Assembly (NCBI GenBank): GCA_016719295.1
Contig: JADKAF010000001.1
Span: 1,736,001 to 1,800,000, forward strand
From: Planctomycetota bacterium
GTDB lineage: Bacteria > Planctomycetota > UBA1135 > JADKAF01
DNA: 64,000 bases
Direction of reading: 5' to 3'
The position numbers were made by a program, and so were the translations under genes. Each line of letters opens with the position of its first letter. Positions within the stretch are counted from its first letter, which is position 1. Under the pieces are notes generated by a model that saw only the letters and a list, made by a program, of their open reading frames with translations, was not told the origin of the DNA and ran no database searches. Shown piece by piece: positions 52,090 through 62,900 of this stretch.

Positions 52090-53496
52090 ATGCTCTGCCG
52101 GAACTCACTCCGCGCCTGCGCCGCATTCTCCACCCTGGCCCTCCTCGCTTGCTGCACCGCGGCACGTGCCCAGGAGCGCGAGCTCGAGCGCGGCTCCGAG
52201 CGAAGCGAGCCCAAGTTCGACCGCATGACCCCCGAGGCCTGGGTCGTGCAGCAGGTCGGCGGCGCGGTCGTGAACATCCAGTGCGAAGGGCCGACGCCGA
52301 TGCGGCGCTCGCAGTTCGACGAGTTCTTCTACGGCGGCCAGGCGCCGGCGCAGTCGCAGGGCTCGGGCGTCGTGATCGCGCCCGAGGGCTTCATCATCAC
52401 GAACTACCACGTCGTCGGCGGCGCGAAGAAGATCACCGTCTACTTCAACGAGAAGTACGACAGCCGCGCGTATCCCGCGGAGCTGCTCGACCAACGCCCC
52501 GACGAGGATCTCGCGCTGCTCAAGATCTCGCGCGCGGAGGGCAATGGCTCCTCGCAGTTCCCCTTCGTTCGCCTCGGGCGCTCCGACGATCTGCTGATCG
52601 GCGAGCGCGTGATCGCGATCGGCAACCCCTACGGCAAGGCGAACACCGTCTCCTCGGGGATCCTCTCGGCGACCGGTCGCTCGATCCAGGTGCAGGATCC
52701 CTTCACCGGTCAGCCGCGCACCTTCGGCGACCTGCTGCAGACCGACGCGTCGATCAACCGCGGCAACTCGGGCGGACCGCTGCTGAACGCGCACGCCGAG
52801 CTGATCGGGATCAACAACGCGATCATGCCGCAGGCGCAGGGCATCACCTTCGCGATCCCGGTCAACAAGGTCGCGGGCATCCTCGACTCTCAGTTCTTCA
52901 ACGTGAACCTGACCGATCGCTTCGACCTCGGCTTCGAGGTCGAAGAGCGCGAAGGGGCGCTGGTGGTGAGCGGCGTCGATCCCGAGAGCAACGCGGCCCG
53001 TGCGGGTCTGCAAGCCGGCGACCGCATCCTCGGCCTCGGGGACCGCGCGACGAAGGACCTCCAGTCCTTCTCGCGCGAGGTCCTCGAGCGCAAGCCCGGG
53101 GAAGCGCTCGCGCTGAGCTTCCAGCGCGGCGGCAAGCCGCGCGATCTCGCCTTCGAGCTGCCGCGCTTCGACGTCGAGCGCTACCTGTGGCGCCGCTTCG
53201 GCATCGAGGTCGAGCGCGTGGCGATCCGCTCCGGCTACCGGAGCGCTCCCGCGCTGAAGATCGTCGAGGTGCGCAAGGACTCGCCGGCCTGGAAGATCGG
53301 CCTGCAGAACGACGATTACCTCCTGCGGCTCGGCTCGACGAAGGAAGCCATCGACCCGCGCTACCCGCCGCTCGCCAGCCCGACCGAGATCTCCTCCTAT
53401 CTGCGCGATCGCCGCGTGCGGCAGGAGAAGAAGCACTTCGTGCTGATCTACCGCCCTAGCGAGAACGACTACCTGAGCGGTGACTTCGAGCTCTGA
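52090..53496 (+). CDS. HtrA/DegP-like periplasmic serine protease with PDZ domains
   Basis: 468 aa; signal peptide MLCRNSLRACAAFSTLALLA through ARAQ. Catalytic triad: His in IITNYHVVGGAKK, Asp in DEDLALLKI, Ser in DASINRGNSGGPLLNAHAEL. LGRSDDLLIGERVIAIGNPYG is also typical. PDZ domain 1 is at ~290-370 (SGVDPESNAARAGLQAGDRI); a second PDZ-like segment at ~385-455 has VRKDSPAWKIGLQNDDYLLR. It degrades or refolds damaged periplasmic proteins. A TATAAG near 52000 may be its -10 element. The cytochrome gene follows at once. Confidence 0.93.
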   Translation: MLCRNSLRACAAFSTLALLACCTAARAQERELERGSERSEPKFDRMTPEAWVVQQVGGAVVNIQCEGPTPMRRSQFDEFFYGGQAPAQSQGSGVVIAPEGFIITNYHVVGGAKKITVYFNEKYDSRAYPAELLDQRPDEDLALLKISRAEGNGSSQFPFVRLGRSDDLLIGERVIAIGNPYGKANTVSSGILSATGRSIQVQDPFTGQPRTFGDLLQTDASINRGNSGGPLLNAHAELIGINNAIMPQAQGITFAIPVNKVAGILDSQFFNVNLTDRFDLGFEVEEREGALVVSGVDPESNAARAGLQAGDRILGLGDRATKDLQSFSREVLERKPGEALALSFQRGGKPRDLAFELPRFDVERYLWRRFGIEVERVAIRSGYRSAPALKIVEVRKDSPAWKIGLQNDDYLLRLGSTKEAIDPRYPPLASPTEISSYLRDRRVRQEKKHFVLIYRPSENDYLSGDFEL

Positions 53497-53530
53497 GGCG
53501 GGACCTGGCGCGTGGCGCTATGATCGCCCC

Positions 53531-55414
53531 GTGGGCTCCGCCTCCTCCGTCTCCGCTCCCGCGCGACTCCTCGCGCTCTTCGCCCTCGCCCCGCTCGCGG
53601 TCTTGCTCGGGCTCGCCATAGGCCCGGACCCCGCGGCCCTTCGCGCGGCAGCGCCTCTCGTGCATCGCGAAGGCGGCTACATCGGGAGCGGGAGCTGCCT
53701 CGCCTGCCATCCCGACCAGCATGCGAGCTGGTCGCGCACCTATCACGCGACGATGACGCAGCGGCCGGAGCCGCAGCGCGTTCGCGGGCGCTTCGACGGC
53801 GCCGAGCTCGCCTATCTCGATCAGCGGGCGGTTCCGCTCGAGCGCGCGGGCAAGTTCATCTTCCGCATCGACGATGGCGTTCGCGCTCGCGAAGCCGAGG
53901 TCGCGAAGCTCGTGGGCTCCCGCCGCTATCAGCAGTACTTCGAGCGCATCGGCACGGGCGAGGACGATGCGAGCTTCCGGCGCTTGCCCTGGCTCTGGCA
54001 CATCGAGGCCGAGCGCTGGCTGCACGTGAACACGATCTTCCTCGGCCCCGACGACGCGACGCCGGACGCGCATCTCTCGCGCTGGAACGAGAACTGCATC
54101 TTCTGCCACAACACGGCACCCCGCCCGGGCATGGAGATCGATCGCGCCCCCGCGGAGGCGCGCTTCGACTCCGAGGTCGCCGAGCTCGGCATCGCGTGCG
54201 AAGCCTGCCACGGCCCCGGCGCAGCGCACGCGGCGCGTCATCGCGATCCGCTCGCACGCTACCTGCAGAGCGCCGAAGCGGATCCGACGCTGGTGGATCC
54301 CGCCCGCCTCGACGCTTCGCGCGCCTCCGCCGTCTGCGGCCAGTGCCACGCGCAGCGCCTGCCCGATCCCGCGCAGCGCATTCGCGACTTCCTCACGAAA
54401 GGTCCGAGCTATCGCCCCGGCGATCGCCTCGAGGACCACGTGAAGCCGCTGCAGCGGGACACGCCGCCGCTCCCCGGCGCTTCGGAGCACCTCTTCGCCG
54501 ATCGCTTCTGGGCCGATGGCACGCCGCGGCTCAGCGCGTACGAGTACCAAGGCATGCTGAGCTCGCCTTGCTTCCGCGGAGGCGAGCTCTCCTGCCTCTC
54601 CTGCCACGCGATGCACCGCGGGGATCCGGAAGCCCAGCTCGCTCCCGAGAAGCCCGGCGACGCGCTGTGCACGAGCTGCCACGCCGAGATCGGCCGCGAC
54701 GTCGCGGCGCACACGAAGCACGCGCCCGATTCTCCGGGCTCGCGCTGCGTCGAGTGCCATATGCCTCGCATCGCCTACGGGATCCTCGACCTGCATCGCT
54801 CGCATCGCATCGAGGTGCCCGATCCCAAGCGCGACGCCGAGCTCGCGCGCCCCAACGCCTGCACGCTCTGCCATCTCGACCGCAGCTCGCTCTGGGCCGT
54901 GAGCGAGCGCGCGCGTCTCTGGGGCCTCGACGCGACGCCGCCCGCGTCTCGCGGCGACGGCGCGCCGCTCGAGCTCCCCGACGCACTCGCGCAGCTCCTC
55001 TCGGGCGACGCCGTGCAGCGCGCCGTCGCGGCGCGCGCCTTCGGCCGCCCGGACGCCGCGACTCCTGCCCGCGAGCGCGCCGCGCAGGTGACCGCGCTCC
55101 TGCTCACCCTGGGCGACGGCTATCCGAGCATCCGCTGGATCGCGAAGCGCAGCCTGGAGCAGCTCGAAGCGCAGCTCTCTCTCGGATTGGGCGCGGAGCT
55201 CGCGCAGTTCGACACGCTCCGCGGGCTCGACGAGCGCCGCCGCCGCCTCGAGATCCTGCTGGAGGCGCTCGCGAGACGCGCGCCCGCGCGCTTCGATGCG
55301 CCGCGCGCGGACGATCCCATGCTCGCACCCGACTTCCGATGGAAGCGCGAGCGCGTGCTCCCCTTGCTCGATCTCCAGACCGCGAAGTCCCGCATCCTCA
55401 GCATCGGCGAATGA
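53531..55414 (+). CDS. Eight-haem c-type cytochrome with HEAT-like C-terminus
   Basis: 627 aa from GTG 53531, which begins the signal/anchor helix (ARLLALFALAPLAVLLGLAI); a GTG at 53480 would overlap the htrA end. Eight CxxCH haem sites are visible: CLACH, CIFCH, CEACH, CGQCH, CLSCH, CTSCH, CVECH, CTLCH. The first lies in YIGSGSCLACHPDQHASW, as in cytochrome c554/octahaem-type proteins. After the haem part (~residue 460) is a helical HEAT-like region (VQRAVAARAFGRPDA; SIRWIAKRSLEQLEAQ). Probably a periplasmic electron carrier or reductase; the substrate cannot be inferred. It overlaps the next gene by 4 nt. Confidence 0.88.
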   Translation: MGSASSVSAPARLLALFALAPLAVLLGLAIGPDPAALRAAAPLVHREGGYIGSGSCLACHPDQHASWSRTYHATMTQRPEPQRVRGRFDGAELAYLDQRAVPLERAGKFIFRIDDGVRAREAEVAKLVGSRRYQQYFERIGTGEDDASFRRLPWLWHIEAERWLHVNTIFLGPDDATPDAHLSRWNENCIFCHNTAPRPGMEIDRAPAEARFDSEVAELGIACEACHGPGAAHAARHRDPLARYLQSAEADPTLVDPARLDASRASAVCGQCHAQRLPDPAQRIRDFLTKGPSYRPGDRLEDHVKPLQRDTPPLPGASEHLFADRFWADGTPRLSAYEYQGMLSSPCFRGGELSCLSCHAMHRGDPEAQLAPEKPGDALCTSCHAEIGRDVAAHTKHAPDSPGSRCVECHMPRIAYGILDLHRSHRIEVPDPKRDAELARPNACTLCHLDRSSLWAVSERARLWGLDATPPASRGDGAPLELPDALAQLLSGDAVQRAVAARAFGRPDAATPARERAAQVTALLLTLGDGYPSIRWIAKRSLEQLEAQLSLGLGAELAQFDTLRGLDERRRRLEILLEALARRAPARFDAPRADDPMLAPDFRWKRERVLPLLDLQTAKSRILSIGE

Positions 55415-55827
55415 GCCACGATCCCCACCTGCTCCGCACCGTGCGCACGGGCTTCGTCCTGCTCGCGCTGAGCCTGCCGCTCGGGCTGACACTCGAAGCG
55501 CTCCACGCTTGGAAGGTCGAGGTCTACCTCGGCAGCGCGCTGCGCCGCGAGCTCTGGACCCTGGCGCACGCGCACGGGAACTTGCTGGGCCTCCTGCTGC
55601 TCGTCTTCGGCTCCTTGGGCGAGCGCTGGATGCCCAGCGAGGCAGCGCGCGCACGCGCCGCACGCGCGCTGCGCCTCGGAGCCGTGGCGATGCCGCTCGG
55701 ATTCTTCTTGGGTGGCGTGATGAACCGCGAAGGCGATCCTTCGCTCGGGATCGCGCTGGTGCCCCTCGGCGGGCTCGCGCTGCTCTACGCGCTGCTCTGC
55801 GCCGCGCGAGCCTCACGCGCGGCGTAG
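55411..55827 (+). CDS. Small four-helix membrane protein
   Basis: 138 aa, ATG overlapping the cytochrome stop (ATGA). Four hydrophobic helices: TGFVLLALSLPLGLTLEAL, then AHAHGNLLGLLLLVFGSLGE (with two His), LGAVAMPLGFFLGGVM and IALVPLGGLALLYALLCA. The His-containing second helix recalls hydroxylaminobenzene mutase-like and other small haem- or metal-linked membrane proteins, but the match is weak. Coupling to the multihaem cytochrome suggests a membrane anchor or electron-transfer partner. Ends with TAG abutting repeat copy D. Confidence 0.7.
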   Translation: MSHDPHLLRTVRTGFVLLALSLPLGLTLEALHAWKVEVYLGSALRRELWTLAHAHGNLLGLLLLVFGSLGERWMPSEAARARAARALRLGAVAMPLGFFLGGVMNREGDPSLGIALVPLGGLALLYALLCAARASRAA

Positions 55828-55988
55828 CAGCTTGCAGAGGAAGTCCTTCAGGCTGGCGAACGCGCCTCGGTCACCTCGCCTTCGTTTCCAGAACCTCGCA
55901 GAGGCACTCGCTTCCGCGCCGGTTCCTGCGCCTCGGCGGCACGCCCGAGGCATCGTTCCCGAGCTCGAAGCGCTTCTTCCACAGGCGC
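55828..55988 (+). repeat. Dispersed 161-bp repeat, copy D (full length)
   Basis: 161 bp between GTAG (55824-55827, whose TAG is the stop of the upstream gene) and CTAG (55989-55992). Left end CAGCTTGCAGAGGAAGTCCT; right end, read inward, GCGCCTGTGGAAGAAGCGCT. Same length as copy A and aligned without gaps, about four-fifths identical by hand count. The 310-nt gap before the next gene otherwise holds nothing recognisable. Confidence 0.8.
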
Positions 55989-56137
55989 CTAGCCGCTCGG
56001 CTCCGCGGCCTGCGCGGCCGGCCGCGCTCTTTCACCGCCCGTTGCCAGCGCTACACTCTGCGCCCTTCGATCGCGAACGGAGCGCCTGCGCGCGCCGCTC
56101 GCGGCGCCACGCCACGCACTCGTTCTCGAGGAGGCTC

Positions 56138-59100
56138 ATGCGAGCCTGTTCCCGACTGCGCCGCGCCTCGCGCGCGCTCCTTCCGTTCGCCACCGCGCTG
56201 CTCTGCTGCACTCTGCTTCGCGCCGCGCCGCAAGAAGTCTCGCCGTTGGAGCAGCCCGCGTGGGAGGACGCGGCGCAGGCCGCGCTGCTCGCCAGCGAGC
56301 CGCGCCAGGAGAGCGAAGCGGCGCTGCGCGGGATCGAGGAGCTCGCGCGCGATCCGCAGAGCGGAGGCGCGCTGCGGCGCGCGAGCTTCGAGCTCGCGCT
56401 GCAGCGCATCGCGCGCACGAGCGCTTTGCTCGGCGAGCGCGCCAAGTTGCTGCAACGCCTGGAGGCCCTCGAGAACCGCCATCTCGACGAGGAGATGCGC
56501 GCGCGCTGGATCGCGACGCGCCGCCACCTCGCGCTCCAGCTCGGATCCGACCAGCGCGCGCGCTCGCTCACCGCCGAGCTCGCGCCGCTGCTCGACTGGT
56601 GGGTGCTCGGCCCGCTCGACAACGAGCGCGGACGAGGCTTCGCCCGCGAGGCGCGAGCCATCGAAGGCTGGGATCCGGAGCTCGAGATCGCCGGCAAGGA
56701 GCGCCGGGTCACGTGGCGCGAGGTGCCGTTCCGCGACGACGTGCGCGGCCGCATCTCGCTGGAGGAGATGCTGCGGCCGAACGATCAGGTGATGGCCTAC
56801 GCGATCGCCTTCGTCGAGTCTCCGCGCGAGCTCGACGCCGTGCTGCGCCTCGGCAGCGACGAAGCCTTTCGCGTGTGGTGGAACGGCGAGCTCCTGGCCG
56901 CAGGCGACGTGCGCCGCAACGTGGGCTTCGACCAGAACCGCATCCCGCTCCGCGTGCGCGAAGGGCGCAACACGCTCCTGCTGCTGATCGCCGAGCGCGA
57001 AGGCGACTGGTGCTTCCAGGCCCGCCTGACGGATCTGCGCGGGGCGCCGCTGCGCGAGCTGCGCACGCTCTCGCAGGCTCCGGCCCCGTTCGCATTCGAG
57101 GCGCTCGACACACGAGCGGCCCGCGCAGCGATGGAGCTCGCTCCCGATGCGCTCGACGAAGCGCGGCTCGCGGACGAGCGCGGCTCCGCGTACGGTGCGT
57201 ACTGCCTCGGCTCGCTGCTCGAGGCGCGCAGCAGCAGCGACGTGGAAGACGGTGCGGCACGCGAGGCGCTCGCGCGCGCCGTCGCGCGCGCCGGAGCGAG
57301 CCGCGCCTATGCCCTGGCACACGCGCTCGCTCTGGCGCCCGCCGATGCCGAGCGCGCCGAGGAACGGGACGTGAATCCGCGCCGTCGCGCCCTGGAGGCG
57401 TTGGTCGCGCGCGATCCGAGCTGCCTGCCGGCCCTGCTCGCGCTCGCCTCGCACTACCTCACCGAGCTGCCGGTGCCGACGCAAGCGCGCGCGTGGCTCG
57501 AGCGCGCGCGCGCCGTGCGCGCCGATGCCACCGAAGTCGCGCTGCTCGAGAGCGCGCTGCTGCTCGGCGAGGGGCGAGAGGTCGAGCATCTGGCCATCCT
57601 GGAGCAGGCGGCGAGCGGCGGAGAGCCCCGCGTGCGCGAAGCGCTGCTGCGTGCGTTGCTCCGCGCGGGACGCCTCGACGCCGCGCGCGCCCTGGCGAAC
57701 GCGATCCTCGAGCAGCGCCCATTGCAGGTCGACGCGCTGCGCGTGCGTAGCGAGGAGCTCCTGCGCACGGCTCGCTTCGACGAGGCCCTCGCGCTCACCG
57801 CGCGGCGCAGCCGCCTCGATCCTTGGTCGAGCGGGGCTGCCATCGATCACTTCAGCGCCCTGCGCGCCGCTGGCCGCACCGCCGAAGCCGAGCAGGTTCT
57901 CTCCGAGCGCGTCCGTCTCGCACCGGAGGAGCCGCGCTTCCTCGAGCTGCTCTCCGAGCTGCGCTTCGAGCAGCAGCGCGACGAGGAAGGTCTGGAGCTC
58001 TTGCGCCGCGCCGCGCAGCTCGATCCCAAGGACGAGCGACGCCAGCGCTACCTGCGCTGGCGCGAGAGCGCCGCGAAGCCGTTCTACGAGGCGCTGCGCC
58101 TCGACACGGCACAGCTGCTCTCCGCGGAGGAGGCCGCGCCGGCGAGCCCGAACGCGGGCGAAGCGCTGACGTGGCTCCTCGACCAGCGCGTGATCCACAT
58201 CCACCGCGATGCCACCGCGCTGCGCTACGTGCACCAGATCGTGCGCGTCGAGAGCGAGGAAGGCGCGCGCATGCTCGATGTCTTCCGCGTGCGCAGCTTC
58301 CCCAACGAGCAATCCGTGCGCTTCCTCGTCGCCCGGGTGATCCACCCCGACGGCAAGATCGATCAGGCGTCGTTCGGTCGCGACGCGCGCAGCTCCGAGC
58401 TCGCGCGGCGCGGCCTCGCCGATCTCCCGCGCCTCGAGCCCGGCGACGTGGTCGACATCGAGTACCGCCACGACGATCTCGCGCAGAGCTTCTTCGGCAA
58501 CTACTTCGGCTTGATGCACCTCTTCGGCTCGCCGAGCGGAGCCACCCGGCGCGCGATCCTCGCGCTGGAGCACCCGCGCGATCTCGCGCTCCACATCCAC
58601 GCGCGAGGCCTGCCCACCGACGCGCGTCGCACGGAGGAGGATCTCGGCGAGCAGCTCCGCGTCACCTGGGAGCTCTCCGGTCTCGGCGCGGTGGCCGACG
58701 AGGCGGGCATGCCCGCATACCGCGAGATCCTCCCGGCGCTCGAGATCACGACCTACGCGAGCTGGGACGCCTTCGGCGCTTGGTGGTGGAACCTGATCCG
58801 CCACCAGCTCGAGCCCTCGCCAGAGCTGCGCGCCAAGGTGAGCGAGCTCGTGGCTGGCGCGAGCGACGAGCGCGAGAAGATCCGCCGGCTCTACGAGTTC
58901 GTGATCCGCGAGATCAAGTACGAGGCGTGGGAGTTCGGCATCCACGGCTATCAGCCCTACGATGCCGCCACGATCTTCGCGCGACGCTTCGGCGACTGTA
59001 AGGACAAGGCCATCCTGCTCGGCGCGATGCTCGCGCTGATCGACGTGCCCTGCCATCCGGTGCTGATCCGCAGCGAGCTGCCGCGCTCTCTCGAGGATCT

Positions 59101-59950
59101 CAGCGTCGCGCTGGTCGACCACTTCAATCACTGCATCGCCTATGTGCCGCCCCGCGGCGAGCGGCCCGAGCTCTGGCTCGACGGCACGGCGGAGCACCAT
59201 CCCCTCGACGTGCTGCCGCAGGCCGATCGCGGCGCCGAGGTGCTGGTGGTGAAGCCGGACGGGGTCGAGCGCCGCCGTATCCCTGCACTGGAGAGCGCCG
59301 ACGACGAGTTCGAGGAGCTCGTCACGGTGAAGCTCGCCCCTTCGGGCGCGGCCGAGATCGAGATCGAGTGGCGCGCGCGCGGCGCCGGCGATCCGCGGAT
59401 GCGCGCGGCGCTGGCCGACGAAGAGGGGCGCCGAGAGCGCAAGCTCGTGGAGACGCTGACGCCGCTGCTCGGAGAGCTCGAGCTCGAGAGCGCGAGCTTC
59501 TCGCCCCTCGAGCAGCTCGATCAGCCCGTGGTCGTGCGCGCACGAGCCAAGGTCGCACGCTTCGGCGATGGCGACGGCGAACGCCGCAGCTTGCCGACGA
59601 GCCTGGATCCGATCGACCTGCGCAGGATGTTCCCCAGCGCGGAGCGCTCGCGCGATCTGCTGCTCGGTCCGCCGCGGCGCAGCCGCGCGACCCTGCGCTA
59701 CATCTTGCCCGCGGGCTTCCGCGTGGAGCGGGAGCCGCGTGAGGCGCGCGCCGAAGGCGCGGGCTTCCGCTACGAGCGGAAGCTGCGAGCGATCGAAGGT
59801 GGCATCGAGATCGAGCGGCGCTTCCAGCAGGATCTCGAGCGTCTGCGACCGCAGGACCTCGACGCCGCGCGCGATGCGGCGAGCGCGATCCACGCTGCCG
59901 AGGAAGAGCGCTTGGAGATCCGCGCCGAGCGCGAGGAGGGAGCGCGATGA
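56138..59950 (+). CDS. Large secreted TPR protein with DUF3857 and transglutaminase-like domains
   Basis: 1270 aa from ATG 56138 with GAGGAGG upstream. Signal peptide through LLRAAPQ. Residues ~150-300 are a beta-sandwich, galactose-binding-like domain (DWWVLGPLDNERGRGF; LRLGSDEAFRVWWNGELLAA). TPR-like helices fill ~320-650. A DUF3857 domain follows (HIHRDATALRYVHQIVRVES onward). The transglutaminase core has Cys in FGDCKDKAILLGAMLALI, His in DHFNHCIAYVPPRGER and Asp in LWLDGTAEHHP, so the papain-like triad is complete. Likely a periplasmic or surface protein that modifies or cross-links proteins; substrate unknown. Overlaps its paralogue by 4 nt. Confidence 0.87.
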   Translation: MRACSRLRRASRALLPFATALLCCTLLRAAPQEVSPLEQPAWEDAAQAALLASEPRQESEAALRGIEELARDPQSGGALRRASFELALQRIARTSALLGERAKLLQRLEALENRHLDEEMRARWIATRRHLALQLGSDQRARSLTAELAPLLDWWVLGPLDNERGRGFAREARAIEGWDPELEIAGKERRVTWREVPFRDDVRGRISLEEMLRPNDQVMAYAIAFVESPRELDAVLRLGSDEAFRVWWNGELLAAGDVRRNVGFDQNRIPLRVREGRNTLLLLIAEREGDWCFQARLTDLRGAPLRELRTLSQAPAPFAFEALDTRAARAAMELAPDALDEARLADERGSAYGAYCLGSLLEARSSSDVEDGAAREALARAVARAGASRAYALAHALALAPADAERAEERDVNPRRRALEALVARDPSCLPALLALASHYLTELPVPTQARAWLERARAVRADATEVALLESALLLGEGREVEHLAILEQAASGGEPRVREALLRALLRAGRLDAARALANAILEQRPLQVDALRVRSEELLRTARFDEALALTARRSRLDPWSSGAAIDHFSALRAAGRTAEAEQVLSERVRLAPEEPRFLELLSELRFEQQRDEEGLELLRRAAQLDPKDERRQRYLRWRESAAKPFYEALRLDTAQLLSAEEAAPASPNAGEALTWLLDQRVIHIHRDATALRYVHQIVRVESEEGARMLDVFRVRSFPNEQSVRFLVARVIHPDGKIDQASFGRDARSSELARRGLADLPRLEPGDVVDIEYRHDDLAQSFFGNYFGLMHLFGSPSGATRRAILALEHPRDLALHIHARGLPTDARRTEEDLGEQLRVTWELSGLGAVADEAGMPAYREILPALEITTYASWDAFGAWWWNLIRHQLEPSPELRAKVSELVAGASDEREKIRRLYEFVIREIKYEAWEFGIHGYQPYDAATIFARRFGDCKDKAILLGAMLALIDVPCHPVLIRSELPRSLEDLSVALVDHFNHCIAYVPPRGERPELWLDGTAEHHPLDVLPQADRGAEVLVVKPDGVERRRIPALESADDEFEELVTVKLAPSGAAEIEIEWRARGAGDPRMRAALADEEGRRERKLVETLTPLLGELELESASFSPLEQLDQPVVVRARAKVARFGDGDGERRSLPTSLDPIDLRRMFPSAERSRDLLLGPPRRSRATLRYILPAGFRVEREPREARAEGAGFRYERKLRAIEGGIEIERRFQQDLERLRPQDLDAARDAASAIHAAEEERLEIRAEREEGAR

Positions 59951-62900
59951 GCCAGGCCAAGAAGCTGGCGACGCGGGCCTTCGCGTTCGCGCTCGCGCTG
60001 CTCGCCGGCGCTCCGCGCGCCGCGGCGCAAGAGGAGGCGGACGCGAGCGGCCTCGAGGCCTTGGCGAGCGCGCTGCTCGACCTCGAGCTCCGCGGTCTCG
60101 TCGAGGGCAGCCCCGTCGAGGAATCACTCCTCGGCCTCGAGCGTCCTCCGCTCGAGGAGCTCCTCCTCGCCCGCGCCCTCGCGCGGCATGCCGCGCGCAG
60201 CGCCGATCCCGCGCCCATCGAAGCCTGGTTCGAGGAGCGCGCGAAGCGCGAGGAGCTCGCCGATCCGCTGCGCTCGTTCGTGCGCGCCGCGGCGCGGATG
60301 CTGCGCGAGCGCCGCGGCGAGCTGCCGAGCGGCGAGGACGCCTGGGCCGAGCACGCGAAGGAAGCGCTGCTGATCGGTCCCTTCGGCGACGGCGGGCCCG
60401 GGGTGCTGGACCTCCCGTTCGCACCGGAGCGCGCGCTGGGCCTCGGCTTCGAGGCTCCGGGAGCCTTCGGCCCCGTGCGCTGGATGCCGCTGCGCCGCGA
60501 GCCGAGCCAGCGGGTCTTCACCACGCGGCTGCGGCTCTATCCCGCAGTGAGCGCGGGCTATGCGCTGCTGCGCGTGCACGTCGAGCGCGAGCAGCCCGGC
60601 TATGTGCACCTCGGCTTCGCCTCGCCGCTGCGCGCGTGGTGGAACGAGGCGCCGCTCTTCGATGCGCGCGAGGAGGCCCAGCGCGCGAGCGAGGATGAGG
60701 CGTGGCTGCCGGTCGCGTTCCGGGCTGGTGAGAACCGTCTGCTGCTCAAGCTGGAGGATCTCTCCGAAGCCGCGTTCGCGGTGCGCTATCTCGACGCCGC
60801 GGCGCGTCCCCTCGCCGCGCGCGAGCTCCCCGCCGATCCGAACGCCGAGCTCGAGCGCAACGGCCCTGCCGCGGTCGAGCCTCCGCCTCCGCTCGAGCGC
60901 CCGAGCGCGTACTTAGCGCGCAGCGAGGGCTTCGAGGCGAGCGGCGTGCGCAACGCGTTGCGCGCGATGGAGCTCTTCGTCGATGGCCGCGCCAGCGAAG
61001 CGCTGCGCGCGGCCCAGCGCGCAGCCGAGCTGGCGCCGGAGGACCCGCGCTGCTTCGTCCTGATCTCGCGCCTCTGCGAAGGAGCCGAATACCTGCCCGC
61101 GACGTTCCGGAGGAGCCGCGCGACGGAAGCCATCGAGCGCGCGTTGGCTCTCGATCCGGCGAACGTCGCCGCGCGACGCGAGCAGGCGCTGCAGCGCCTG
61201 GCGGTCGATCGCGCGGAGGAGACCATCGAGATCGCGCGCAGCCTGGCGCGTGAGCTCCCGCACGCTGCCGAACCGCACCTGATGCTCCGGCGCGCCTTCG
61301 AGAGCTTGGGCTGGGCGCGCGAGCTCGAGGGCGAGCTGCGCGCGCTCGCGGAGCTGCGACCCCGCGACCCGCAGGTGCACCGCGCGCTCGCCGCTGCGTA
61401 CGGGAGACGCCTCGACTTCGCCGGCGAGCTCGCCGCGCTGCGCGCGGCCCAGGCGCTGCAGCCGAGCTCTCCGGAGCTCCTGGAGCAGCTGCAGGATCGC
61501 TTGATCCTCGCGGGCCGCAGCGAGGAAGCGCTGCAGCTCCTCGAGGAAGCGGTGCAGCGCCAACCGAAGCGCATCGATCTCCGCTTGCGGCGCGCGAGCC
61601 TGCTCGAACGCTTCGGCCGCAACGCCGATGCCGCCGAGATCTACACCGCTCTCGCGCGCGAGAACCCGAGCGATCCGGACTACCCGCGCTGGGCTGGCAA
61701 CGCGCACATGGCCGCCGGCGCGAAGGCCGAGGCGCTCGCCGCCTGGGAGCGCTCGCTCGAGCTCGAGCCCGGTCAGCCCGAGGTGCGCGAGGCGCTGCGC
61801 GCGCACGGCGCGCCGCACGGTCGCGAGCTCTTCGAGCGCTTCGCCGTCGATGCGCTCGCCGTCGCGCGCGCCTACGATCCGAGCAGCGCGGATCGCGCCT
61901 CGTCCTCGGAGCTGCTCGTCGACCTGATGGTCGAGCGGGTGCATCGCGACGGATCGCGCGAGACGCTGACCCAGCAGCTCTGGTTCGTCGTCGACGAAGG
62001 CGGAGTGCGCAAGCACGGAGAGCCGAAGCCGTCCCGCGGAAGGACGCTGGCGATCCGCACCATCGATCGCGAGGGCGTCATCCACGAGCCCATGCCGGTG
62101 CGCGGAGCGTTCACGATGCCGGCGCTCGCCCCGGGCGTGTTCGTCGAGCACAGCTACGTCGATGTCACCGGCCCGGAGCGCTTCCCCACCAGCTCGTTCA
62201 CGAGCTTTTTCTTCGCCTCCGAGGACCAGCCGTTCCGCTTCACGCGCTACGTGCTCGCGCTGCCGAAGGGCGCGCCCTACGACCTCCGGCGGGAGAACTT
62301 CGACGGCGAGCACGAGGTGCTCGAGGAGCCCGAGGAGACGATCCACGTCTTCACGCGCCGCGACGTCCCGCGCGTGCCGCCGGAGAGCTTCTCCCCGCCG
62401 CGCGAGAAGTTCCTGCCGTGGGTCAGCGCGCAACCGCTCGTGCCTCCGAGTGCGCTCGCGCGGCGCATCCACGCCGGCTTCCTCGAAGGCACCGAGACCA
62501 CGCAGGAGCTGCTCGCCTTCGTCGAGGAGGCGATCCGAGGGGTGAGCGGCGACGCCGCGCGCGCTCGCGCGCTCTATGACGCGGTGCAGCGCGTCGTGCG
62601 CGATCCCAGCTCCGACGGCGGCAACGCGACGCGCACCTTGCTCGAGGGCAAGGGCGATCCGCTCGAGCTCTACGTGGCGTGCCTGCGCGCGTGCGGGATC
62701 CCCTTCCGCCCCGCCCTGGCACGCGCGGTCTGGCCGGAGCTCGATCCCGATCCTCGCGGTCTCGCCAATCCCCTCGGGCGCTACGGCGCCGCCTTGCTGC
62801 AGCTCCTCCCGCGCGACGGCGAGCCGCGCTGGATCGGCGCGCCGGCGCTGCGCCTCCCCTTCGGCCGCTTCTCCGAGGAGCTCGAGGGTGGCGAGGTCTT

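Noticed and set aside
53456..55816. A 786-codon minus-strand frame opposite the eight-haem cytochrome
   Set aside because: Low-complexity translation; the opposite strand has eight CxxCH motifs.
56051..60424. A 1457-codon open frame on the minus strand across the first transglutaminase gene
   Set aside because: It is an antisense shadow produced by high GC at the third codon position. It has no recognisable domains, and the plus-strand frame has a signal peptide, motifs and a ribosome site.
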